From Paracoccaceae bacterium (GTDB taxonomy: Bacteria; Pseudomonadota; Alphaproteobacteria; Rhodobacterales; Rhodobacteraceae): DNA of 58,452 bases. Shown one piece after another: positions 50,701-58,452 of the stretch. Each line of letters begins with the position of its first letter. Position 1 is the stretch's first letter. Location of the stretch: NCBI GenBank assembly GCA_024642725.1, contig JAHEAO010000013.1, positions 1 to 58,452 of the forward strand, written 5' to 3'. A model generated the notes under the pieces. That model ran no database searches, was not told the DNA's origin, and was given only the letters and a program-made list of their open reading frames with translations. The translations under genes and the position numbers were made by a program.

Positions 50701-51236
50701 GGTCCGACATCCAGCCAGATCCCTTCCGAGAGAACGCTCGTCGGGGTGCCGCAATGAAACAGCGTGTAGGTGACCATGGGTTCAGCTTTGCGCGCGACGT
50801 TGGGCCGCCCCATCGCATCCAGAGCCCGCTTCACGGGCTGGCCGTGAAATTGCTGGCTCGCGCTGATCGGCTGGTGCGGCGCCAGGATGATATCCGCCGC
50901 CGGCAACCGATGCCCCAATGACCCTGCGCGAATGATGATCGGCAGCGCCGCCGGATGACGTTGCAGAAAATCGGTATCCAGAATGATCCTGTCGACCCAC
51001 TGGACCGCCTTGAACCCGCCGTTGCGCGTGCGGACCTGATCCCGCACCCGAAGCGCCTGCGCCGGCAGTTCGCCGAATGACGTCGAGATCCGCGTCATCG
51101 GACCAAATCCGCGCAAATGCGATATTTCGGTATTTTCCGGTCTGGCGGAGCTGCCTGTTAACTTGCGGGCGACCCCGCCAAGGGTCGCCGCGCTCACTCG
51201 TTGAAGTACACTTTCGTCTTTGCCGAACTCGGCCAT
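50697..51236 (-). CDS. Degenerate Hint-domain-like protein
   Basis: A 179-residue protein resembling the Hint_2 (Hedgehog/intein-like) domains frequent in Rhodobacteraceae. Matching segments are ALRVRDQVRTRNGGFKAVQW (about residues 61-80) and PIIIRAGSLGHRLPAADIIL (about residues 99-118). The splice-site nucleophile, normally Cys in CFxPGT, aligns with G43 in GFGPMT. The usual HLL...HE block near the end reads TLFHCG. Self-cleavage is therefore unlikely. No signal peptide. ATG at 51236 follows AAAGGACG. It is coupled to the following membrane-protein gene. Confidence 0.65.
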   Translation of the reverse strand: MAEFGKDESVLQRVSAATLGGVARKLTGSSARPENTEISHLRGFGPMTRISTSFGELPAQALRVRDQVRTRNGGFKAVQWVDRIILDTDFLQRHPAALPIIIRAGSLGHRLPAADIILAPHQPISASQQFHGQPVKRALDAMGRPNVARKAEPMVTYTLFHCGTPTSVLSEGIWLDVGP

Positions 51237-51728
51237 TCACTCGTCCTTTCACCACTCAACACAGTCCCCGAACTCGGGCCGCGAACCAGAAGGCTCGCGG
51301 ATACTTCGTTGATATTACGTCTTTTTTTGATGGCCTGTTCGACCTGTCACAAACAGATTTCGCAATTGCGTCTGGCGCAAATATGTCCGGTCAAACGGCT
51401 TTGAGCCTCGATTTGGCACAAACTGTGACGTCACAATCGGGGCGATCAAATGCCCGATTTCCAAATCCCGATCAATCCGCCGCGATTTTCCCGCTATAGG
51501 CGATCAGGAGGGCGATTCAGTCTCTGATTGTTTCTTGAGGCGGGCCCGACAGGGGGCAAAATATCGGTAAGGATTTAGGCCGGCCTGCCACATTCCGCTT
51601 TGTTTCGGATCGTCAACAATCCGTTTCCAAAGTTAACACACGCTTTACCACGTTGAGACCCTGCCGTTTTCGGGCGGCTACCCGGCCCAAGGCACGGAAT
51701 CACCGGGCCTCGGGTCCAAGCCTGCCGC
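51237..51728. other. Long intergenic region between rseP and Hint-like gene
   Basis: About 490 bases without a supported gene, AT-richer than its flanks. It holds a perfect inverted repeat CCGCGA/TCGCGG at 51279-51300 upstream of the Hint-like gene, a 12-base palindrome TGTGACGTCACA at 51424-51435, and a near CtrA box TTAA-N7-TTTA at 51633-51647. It presumably carries the promoter of the Hint-like operon and the transcript end of rseP, but no convincing terminator was found. Confidence 0.5.
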
Positions 51729-53060
51729 TCAGCAGGTCAGGTCATTCCACAGCGCGAATCCCATGAGCGTCAGCAGCAGCGCCATCCCGATCGACATCAG
51801 CACGCGCAGCGCCGCATCGCTTGGCGGTTTGCGGAACACGGCTTCATAGGCGTGGAACACAAGATGTCCACCGTCCAGCACAGGCACCGGGAAGAGGTTC
51901 AACAGCCCCACAGCCGTCGACAGAACGGCAATGAACCAGATGAAGCTGGTCAGACCCTGGCTGGCGATTTCACCCGATGTCTGGGCGATTCCAATGGGCC
52001 CGCGAATATTGCAGGACGATATCGCTCCGGAAATGACGTGGGTCAGGCCCGAGATCGAACTCTTGATGATGAAATAGGTCTGTTCAGCACCGTAGCCAAT
52101 CGCTTTCAGAATGCCCGGGGATTCCGTCTGGGGCACAAAGACCATGCCTCCGGTGATGCCGATCAGCCATCGGGTCTCGAAGCCGCCATCGGCATCGGGA
52201 ATGTCCATCCGGCGCGGAGCCAGCGTGAAATCCATTACCTCGTTGTCGCGCCAGACCTTCAGAAGCAGCGGCTTGCCATCGGAAGCGCCGACGATTTCCC
52301 GCAGGCCGGCGAATGTCGGCACTGCAACGCCATCGACGGACTCGATCACATCGCCGACCCGAAGGTCGATATCCATCGCCGCCGAACCCGGCGTCAGCGC
52401 CGAAATGATCGGTGGGTAAGGATGCGGCCCCGGTACCATCAACACTGCGTCGCCGCGCCTGACGGTGTATTCCAACACCGCGTCGCCGGGCAGTTGATCC
52501 ACGACAGAGCCGAATTCTTCGATTTTCGGCATTTCGATGCCCGAAATTGCCAGAACCTCGTCGCCGACCTGTAACCCCTGCTCTACCGGAACAGGCAGAA
52601 TCTGGGCGATGGTCAGCGGGTCGGATGCCGTGCCGCGCCAGCCGATTATCGCGGCAAAGACCAGGATCGAAAGCATGAAGTTGAATGCCGGCCCGGCGGC
52701 AACCGTCGCCGCCCGCGCCCAAAGCGGCGCACCATGCATGGATCGCCGCCGTTCGCCCTCGGCCATCGAATGCAAGGCGCCCTCGTCCTTGCCGCTGGCG
52801 GCATTGGCATCGCCCAGAAACTTGACGAACCCGCCGAACGGCAGCGCCGCGATCTGCCAGCGCGTCCCGCGCTTGTCGACCCGCGACCAGATGACCGGCC
52901 CGAACCCGAGCGAAAAGACTTCGGCATGAATGCCGGACCAGCGACCGACGATGTAATGGCCGAATTCATGGATCGCCACGATGATCAGAAGCGCAATCAC
53001 AAAAGCGGCCACGGTGTAAAGCAAACCGCCGAAAGACGGGATCAGTCCGATAGTATCCAA
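51729..53060 (-). CDS. rseP: RIP metalloprotease RseP
   Basis: A 443-residue site-2 intramembrane zinc protease. The HExxH motif HEFGH lies at residues 31-35 in the first membrane helix. Two PDZ domains occupy about residues 125-300, and the third zinc ligand is in the LDGG motif (PVPVLDGGHLVF). It acts in regulated intramembrane proteolysis of envelope-stress or signal-peptide substrates. It begins 3 bases after dxr in the dxr-rseP order typical of the envelope operon. Confidence 0.95.
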   Translation of the reverse strand: MDTIGLIPSFGGLLYTVAAFVIALLIIVAIHEFGHYIVGRWSGIHAEVFSLGFGPVIWSRVDKRGTRWQIAALPFGGFVKFLGDANAASGKDEGALHSMAEGERRRSMHGAPLWARAATVAAGPAFNFMLSILVFAAIIGWRGTASDPLTIAQILPVPVEQGLQVGDEVLAISGIEMPKIEEFGSVVDQLPGDAVLEYTVRRGDAVLMVPGPHPYPPIISALTPGSAAMDIDLRVGDVIESVDGVAVPTFAGLREIVGASDGKPLLLKVWRDNEVMDFTLAPRRMDIPDADGGFETRWLIGITGGMVFVPQTESPGILKAIGYGAEQTYFIIKSSISGLTHVISGAISSCNIRGPIGIAQTSGEIASQGLTSFIWFIAVLSTAVGLLNLFPVPVLDGGHLVFHAYEAVFRKPPSDAALRVLMSIGMALLLTLMGFALWNDLTC

Positions 53061-53063
53061 TGG

Positions 53064-54248
53064 TCAAGCCTTTGTTCTGAGCGTCTTTATCGCGTCACCG
53101 GCACATAGTCTTGCCAGATGGTCTGTTTGGGCAACGTTATCAAGTGTGATCGACGCGGCATCAAGCCCCGGTTCCGATGACATCTTCGTCAGGACGTCTT
53201 CGACAACCTGCGCCATGTCGGTGAAACCGATCTCGCCGGCGATGAAAGCATCCAGCGCGCGTTCCTTTGCGGCCGTGAAGACTGCGCCAGCCAGCCCCCC
53301 GGCCAGCATCACCTCGCGCGCCAGCCTGAGCGCGGGAAACCGCTTTTCGTCCGGCGCCTCAAAGCGCAACTGGCCGATCTTCGAAAGGTTCAGCCGTTCG
53401 ACGGGAAGATGCCGGCGCTCCGGCCAGTTCAGCGCATAGCCGATGGCGTGACGCATGTCGGCCGGTCCCAGATGCGCCATCAGCCCGCCGTCACGGAACC
53501 CGACGATCGCGTGCACAAGGCTTTCGGGATGCACCAGAACCTCGACCTGATCGGGCGAGAGTCCGAAAAACTCCTTGGTCTCGATGATTTCCATCGCCTT
53601 GTTGAACAGGCTCGCACTGTCGATGGTGATCCGCTGCCCCATCGCCCAGTTGGGATGGTTCAGCGCCTGTTCCAGCGTCGCCTCGGCCATTCGTCCGAAG
53701 GGCCAGTCGCGAAACGGGCCGCCGGACGCGGTGATGATCACGCGCTCGACCGCGCCGATATCTTCACCAACCAGCGCCTGAAACACCGCTGAATGTTCGC
53801 TGTCCACCGGCAACACGCGTGCGCCGTGCTCTGCCGCCGCCGCCATCAGAAGCGGTCCGGCGGTGACAAGGCTTTCCTTGTTGGCCAGCGCCAGCGTCGA
53901 ACCGTGGGCCAGCGCCCTCAGCCCCGGGGCCAGCCCGGCCGCGCCCACGATCGCGGACATGATCCAGTCGGCCGGCCGGTCCGCGGCCTCCAACAGAGCG
54001 GCGGGTCCGGCGGCGACTTCGACCCCTGACCCGGCCAGCGCCGCCTTCAGCGCCCCATGGCAGTCCTCATATGCGGTCACCGCAATCTCTGCGCCGAGCG
54101 CGCGCGCGTCTTTCGCCAGAAGCTCGACATTGCGCCCCCCGGTCAGTGCGACAACCTCGAACCGGTCCGGGTCTCGCCCGATCAGGTCAAGCGTGCTCTG
54201 CCCGATGGACCCGGTGGCCCCGAAAATCGAAACACGGCGACGGGTCAT
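53064..54248 (-). CDS. dxr: 1-deoxy-D-xylulose-5-phosphate reductoisomerase
   Basis: Second enzyme of the non-mevalonate isoprenoid pathway, 394 residues. The NADPH site is SIFGATGSIGQSTLDL near the N-terminus. The metal/substrate motifs are LPVDSEHSAVFQ and the GSG-like TASGGPFR, with NHPNWAMGQRITIDSASLFNK. ATG at 54248 overlaps the cdsA stop by 4 bases. Confidence 0.97.
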   Translation of the reverse strand: MTRRRVSIFGATGSIGQSTLDLIGRDPDRFEVVALTGGRNVELLAKDARALGAEIAVTAYEDCHGALKAALAGSGVEVAAGPAALLEAADRPADWIMSAIVGAAGLAPGLRALAHGSTLALANKESLVTAGPLLMAAAAEHGARVLPVDSEHSAVFQALVGEDIGAVERVIITASGGPFRDWPFGRMAEATLEQALNHPNWAMGQRITIDSASLFNKAMEIIETKEFFGLSPDQVEVLVHPESLVHAIVGFRDGGLMAHLGPADMRHAIGYALNWPERRHLPVERLNLSKIGQLRFEAPDEKRFPALRLAREVMLAGGLAGAVFTAAKERALDAFIAGEIGFTDMAQVVEDVLTKMSSEPGLDAASITLDNVAQTDHLARLCAGDAIKTLRTKA

Positions 54249-55032
54249 GCCGCCTGCACGGACAGCCAGCCAAGCGCGAAAAAGAGCGCGGCTGCAAGCG
54301 AAGCTCCGATCATCCCGTCAAAACGGTCCAGAACGCCGCCGTGACCGGGCAGAATACCCGACGCATCCTTGACCCCCCGCGACCGCTTGATCGCGCTTTC
54401 CGCGATGTCGCCGATCTGCGCAGCAAATCCGACCAAAGCGCTGACAAGCACCAGCGACATGCCCGCGCCGGTCACCGGCAGAAACAACAGCCCGACAAGC
54501 GCAGCGCCAATCCAACCCGCAATCGTCCCGGACCATGTCTTCTTGGGGCTGACCTTCGGCCAGAACTTCGGCCCCCCAAGACGGCGCCCCACGAAATACC
54601 CCGCCGTGTCACTGGCAATGACCACGAGGACCAGCCACAGAACCCAGACCGCACCGAAGAGCCGCATCGCGATGATCGAAAAGCAGGCCAGCAGTATCGC
54701 GGCGCCATAGGAAAGGAAAACCACCCGCGACGTCCTGATCCAGATCACCCCAAGCGCCGCCAGCGCCGCCAGAACGGCAATTGCCGGATAAGGGCCCAAA
54801 AGCTCAATCGCAATCACTGCGGCAAGTCCGACGGCCCCAAGAACGGCGGGCGCTTCGGGGCGTTCGGGCCCCAGCATCCGCGCCAGCTCCCAAACCATGA
54901 CGCCCGCTGCGATTGCCACGAGGCCTGAAAACCAGATATCCCCAAGAAGTATGGCAGCCAGTCCGATGACGCCCATCGCAGCGGCGCTCAGCAGCCGCGG
55001 ACGCAGGTCATCCCACTTGGCCGGTGTTTGAT

Positions 55033-55036
<4 letters not shown>
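54245..55036 (-). CDS. cdsA: Phosphatidate cytidylyltransferase
   Basis: Inner-membrane enzyme making CDP-diacylglycerol, 263 residues, with about seven or eight membrane segments. The CdsA signature is near the C-terminus: SAIKRSRGVKDASGILPGHG followed by GVLDRFD. It overlaps uppS and dxr by 4 bases each. Confidence 0.96.
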
Positions 55037-55752
<716 letters not shown>

Positions 55753-55783
55753 AAAATAATCCTCTCACGCGATCAAGAGGTCC

Positions 55784-56347
55784 TCAGACCTGCATGATCT
55801 CTGCCTGTTTCGCCTCAAGCGCCGCATCGACCGCTGCGATGGCCTTGTCGGTCAGCGACTGCACCTCGTCTGACCAGAACTTCTGATCGTCCTCGGACAT
55901 GCCGTCACCCTTGGCCTTCTTGATCTGGTCCATGCCGTCACGCCTCACGTTGCGCACCGCGACTCGGGCGCTTTCGGCATATTGCGCGGCAACTTTGGTC
56001 AAATCACGGCGGCGTTCTTCGTTTAGTTCAGGAATCGGCAACATAATAATCGTTCCGTTCAGCTGCGGGTTTATTCCCAGCCCGCTTTCCCGGATCGCCT
56101 TTTCCACTTTCTGGACCATCGATTTGTCCCAGACATTGACCGTGACCATACGCGGCTCCGGCACGTTGACCGTTCCCACCTGGTTGATCGGCGTCGGGCT
56201 GCCATAGGCGTCGACCATCACCGGATCGAGCATCGAAGCGGAAGCCCGTCCAGTCCGAAGCGATCCGAATTCATGTTTCAAGGATGCCATCGCGCCATCC
56301 ATGCGGCGCTGCAAGTCGTCCAGATCAATCTCGATATCGTCTGCCAT
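55784..56347 (-). CDS. frr: Ribosome recycling factor
   Basis: A 187-residue factor that splits post-termination ribosomes with EF-G. It has the three-helix bundle and family segments [21 protein letters not shown] and [17 protein letters not shown]. Two-residue-level features and length are normal. It lies between pyrH and uppS in the classic order. Confidence 0.97.
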   Translation of the reverse strand: MADDIEIDLDDLQRRMDGAMASLKHEFGSLRTGRASASMLDPVMVDAYGSPTPINQVGTVNVPEPRMVTVNVWDKSMVQKVEKAIRESGLGINPQLNGTIIMLPIPELNEERRRDLTKVAAQYAESARVAVRNVRRDGMDQIKKAKGDGMSEDDQKFWSDEVQSLTDKAIAAVDAALEAKQAEIMQV

Positions 56348-56400
56348 GTCATTCCACTCGAATTTTCCGGCGTTCTGCCCGTTTTGTTGGCCTTATAGCG

Positions 56401-57138
56401 TTAACCGCCCACGATTGTATAGGTGCCTTTGCCCGCCAGAATGCCCCGGAAGCCCCCCGGTTCATCAAGACTGAAGACAACAATCGGCAGATTGTTGTCC
56501 CGCGCCAGCGCAATGGCGCTCGCATCCATGACGCCAAGGTGCTTTTGCAGCACTTCGTCGTAACTCACACGCGTGTAGCGTTTCGCATCGGTGTGTTTGT
56601 TCGGATCCTTGTCGTAAACTCCGTCCACCTTGGTGCCCTTGAAGATCGCTTCGCAGGTCATTTCATTGGCCCGCAGCGTCGCGGCCGTATCGGTGGTGAA
56701 ATACGGGTTTCCGGTTCCCGCGGCAAAGATGCAAACCCGGCCCTTTTCGAGGTGCCGGACCGCCCGGCGGCGAATGTAGGGTTCGCAGACCTGATCCATC
56801 GGGATCGCGCTGATCACCCGGGTGAAGACCCCCAGATCTTCCAGCGCCGCCTGCATCGCCAGCGCGTTCATCACCGTGGCCAGCATTCCCATATAGTCGG
56901 CCGTTGTGCGCTCCATCCCCTGCGCGCTTCCCTGCAACCCGCGAAAAATGTTGCCGCCGCCGATGACCATGCAGATCTCGACCCCCAGATCATGCACGGA
57001 TTTGACCTCTGCCGCGATCCGCGCCACTGTCGGAGGATGCAGGCCATAGCCCTGATCCCCCATCAAAGCCTCGCCGGAAATCTTGAGAAGTACGCGTTTG
57101 TAGCGGGTCGAGGCTTGGCCTTCGCCTTGCTCGGTCAT
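56401..57138 (-). CDS. pyrH: Uridylate kinase
   Basis: UMP kinase of the amino-acid-kinase fold, 245 residues. Motifs are [27 protein letters not shown] and [18 protein letters not shown] at 57138 is chosen; the longer frame to 57270 precedes the conserved start and lacks a ribosome site. First gene of the pyrH-frr-uppS-cdsA-dxr-rseP operon. In many relatives rpsB-tsf lies just upstream of pyrH; here that pair is at the far end of the window. Confidence 0.97.
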   Translation of the reverse strand: MTEQGEGQASTRYKRVLLKISGEALMGDQGYGLHPPTVARIAAEVKSVHDLGVEICMVIGGGNIFRGLQGSAQGMERTTADYMGMLATVMNALAMQAALEDLGVFTRVISAIPMDQVCEPYIRRRAVRHLEKGRVCIFAAGTGNPYFTTDTAATLRANEMTCEAIFKGTKVDGVYDKDPNKHTDAKRYTRVSYDEVLQKHLGVMDASAIALARDNNLPIVVFSLDEPGGFRGILAGKGTYTIVGG

Positions 57139-57270
57139 ATGAATTGCCCCATGTCTGATCCGGTAAAATCTGCTCTGGGCAAAATGTCGGAAAATCACCG
57201 CCGGTTCAATGCCGGAAAACCATGTCTCGCGCGCACCCGCCATCCAAATTGAAGATCGAACCATACCCAA

Positions 57271-58155
57271 TTGTCATTGCTGGATAATATATCACCAGAA
57301 TTGCCGGTTCTCATTGCCGGACCAACCGCCTCGGGGAAATCCGCCATCGCGCTGGAACTGGCCGCGCGTCAGGGCGGCACGGTGGTGAATGCCGATGCGC
57401 TGCAAGTCTTTTCCAACTGGCACCTTCTGACCGCCCGCCCTTCGGAACAGGAAGAAAGCATCGCGCCGCATGTCCTTTACGGCCATGTCGGGCCCAAGAC
57501 CGCCTATTCCGTCGGCCACTGGCTGCGCGACATCGCTCCGCTCTTGGCCGGCCCCGATCGCCCGATCATTACCGGCGGCACCGGGCTTTATTTCACCGCT
57601 CTGACAGAGGGCCTGGCCGAGATCCCGGAAACCCCGGCAGAGATCCGCAGCGCGGCCGATGCGCGCCTTGCCGCCCACGGGGCGCAAACCCTCCTTGATG
57701 AACTCGACGCCGCCACCGCCGCCCGCATCGACCGCAAGAACCCCGCCCGCGTGCAGCGCGCATGGGAAGTCCTGCAGGCCACGGGGCGCGGTTTGGCCGA
57801 CTGGCAGGATGACACGCCTGCCCCGCTACTGCCGCTTGCCAAGGCCCAGACGCTGCTGATCGACGCCGACAAGGACTGGCTCGGCGCGCGGATCGAGCGC
57901 CGCTTCGACGCGATGCTGGCAAATGGCGCGATCGACGAGGTCAGGCGCAATCTTCCCGGCTGGAACCCGGCGCGGCCCTCGGCCAAGGCAATCGGAGCGC
58001 CCGAACTGGTGGCGCACCTGCGCGGAGAACTGACGCTGGACGAAGCGCGTGACCGCGCCATCATCTCGACGCGCCAATATGCCAAGCGGCAGCGCACATG
58101 GTTCCGCGCCCGGATGAAGGACTGGCAGACCCTCCCCTTGCCTGCAACTGACTGA
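57271..58155 (+). CDS. miaA: tRNA dimethylallyltransferase MiaA
   Basis: Prenylates A37 of UNN-reading tRNAs, 294 residues. The P-loop GPTASGKSA starts at residue 17. Other family marks are [36 protein letters not shown] and [14 protein letters not shown]. The only available starts before the P-loop are TTG codons (57271 or 57277), because an in-frame stop lies at 57250. The exact start is therefore uncertain. Divergent from pyrH. Confidence 0.94.
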   Translation: MSLLDNISPELPVLIAGPTASGKSAIALELAARQGGTVVNADALQVFSNWHLLTARPSEQEESIAPHVLYGHVGPKTAYSVGHWLRDIAPLLAGPDRPIITGGTGLYFTALTEGLAEIPETPAEIRSAADARLAAHGAQTLLDELDAATAARIDRKNPARVQRAWEVLQATGRGLADWQDDTPAPLLPLAKAQTLLIDADKDWLGARIERRFDAMLANGAIDEVRRNLPGWNPARPSAKAIGAPELVAHLRGELTLDEARDRAIISTRQYAKRQRTWFRARMKDWQTLPLPATD

Positions 58156-58390
58156 TCACGGCAAGCTGCGCGGCCGCAGCATGGCCCCCGGTCTGGCCGG
58201 GAATCCACACCGCTTGGCGCAATGCGCCGCACCACTTGTCGGCCGCCGGTTCCCACTCTAACATTTCATGAAAACCTGTGTTTCGGAGAGCTGAACTGCC
58301 CATTCAAATATCATTGCTCCGGCCGCGCCGTGCCGATCATTTTGCTGAATCGCCGCTTCGAATGTTTGCCTGCAAGCGGGCAACTGCGGC

Positions 58391-58452
58391 ATGACCCGAC
58401 TGGTTCTTCACATCGGGCATCCGAAAACAGGAACAACCGCCCTTCAGTTCGC
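58391..58452 (+). CDS. Sulfotransferase-like protein, 5' end only
   Basis: An ATG frame at 58391 runs off the right edge of the window. Its 20 visible residues include LVLHIGHPKTGTTALQF. HIGxxKTGTT is the phosphosulfate-binding loop typical of PAPS-dependent sulfotransferases and related P-loop enzymes. A GGGCAAC stretch lies upstream. Only the N-terminus is present, so family is likely but substrate unknown. Confidence 0.6.
   Translation, partial: MTRLVLHIGHPKTGTTALQF

Noticed and set aside
51424-51435. Palindrome TGTGACGTCACA as a CRP/FNR-type site
   Set aside because: CRP sites need TGTGA-N6-TCACA; here the spacing is 2. Perfect 12-base palindromes are expected several times by chance in a window of this size.
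51077-51499. 140-codon plus-strand frame across the Hint-like gene and spacer
   Set aside because: The first half is antisense to the Hint-like gene and the second half lacks a ribosome site or recognisable features.
51633-51647. CtrA-like TTAA-N7-TTTA in the rseP-Hint spacer
   Set aside because: One mismatch and about 400 bases from the nearest downstream start; such near matches are expected by chance.

Overview
The window looks like chromosomal DNA of a marine-type Rhodobacteraceae (Alphaproteobacteria). The basis is the high G+C content, the ctrA-sciP pair, the phoR-pstSCAB-phoU-phoB order, class II DAHP synthase, LpxI in place of LpxH, the Usg-family protein, TrmFO, GluQ, and GAAC-N7-GAAC LexA-type and TTAA-N7-TTAA CtrA-type sites. 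This is assigned from sequence recognition only. No phage, insertion sequence, CRISPR array or rRNA was seen.

Layout. 1-1905: rpsB-tsf with an intercistronic hairpin and a clear terminator. 1947-3039: a structured non-coding stretch and a LuxR-type regulator without a luxI neighbour. 3245-10560: the complete phosphate regulon core on the minus strand, with a triple Pho box upstream of pstS. 10743-14399: a hypothetical gene convergent with a translationally coupled yicC-gmk-gamma-carbonic anhydrase-PLP enzyme operon. 14549-16600: a PAS-like protein and DAHP synthase meeting tail to tail. 16798-23206: a GlxA-type regulator followed by a five-gene branched-chain amino acid-type (HAAT) ABC transporter. 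23256-26481: a MocA-like nucleotidyltransferase, modABC and tRNA-Leu(CAA). 26619-28928: zinc metallopeptidase, DedA/YqaA-like protein, DsbB and Usg. 29122-36650: gyrA, a DoxX-like membrane protein, trmFO, a methyltransferase, gluQ, hisI and a NifU-like protein. 36668-42501: a 40-residue membrane peptide gene with a LexA-type box cluster, then recG, ligA, ctrA and sciP. 42627-50123: mnmA, then the lipid A and outer-membrane cluster lpxB-lpxI-lpxA-fabZ-skp-bamA. 50254-51236: three small accessory genes between bamA and rseP. 51729-58155: rseP-dxr-cdsA-uppS-frr-pyrH, then divergent miaA. A sulfotransferase-like gene runs off the right end.

Most genes are housekeeping and many junctions are ATGA overlaps, so translation within operons is probably coupled. 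PhoR/PhoB/PhoU govern PstSCAB. CtrA and its predicted antagonist SciP lie side by side with shared upstream motifs. BamA, Skp, LpxA/I/B, FabZ, CdsA, UppS, Dxr and RseP together build and monitor the envelope.

The most novel candidates are: the 40-residue membrane peptide under a predicted SOS box (36844-37063); the sciP/ctrA shared motif and the hairpin over the sciP ribosome site; the Hint-like protein lacking its nucleophile with two small membrane proteins between rseP and bamA; the LuxR solo with an altered ligand pocket; and the orphan structured stretch at 1947-2046.
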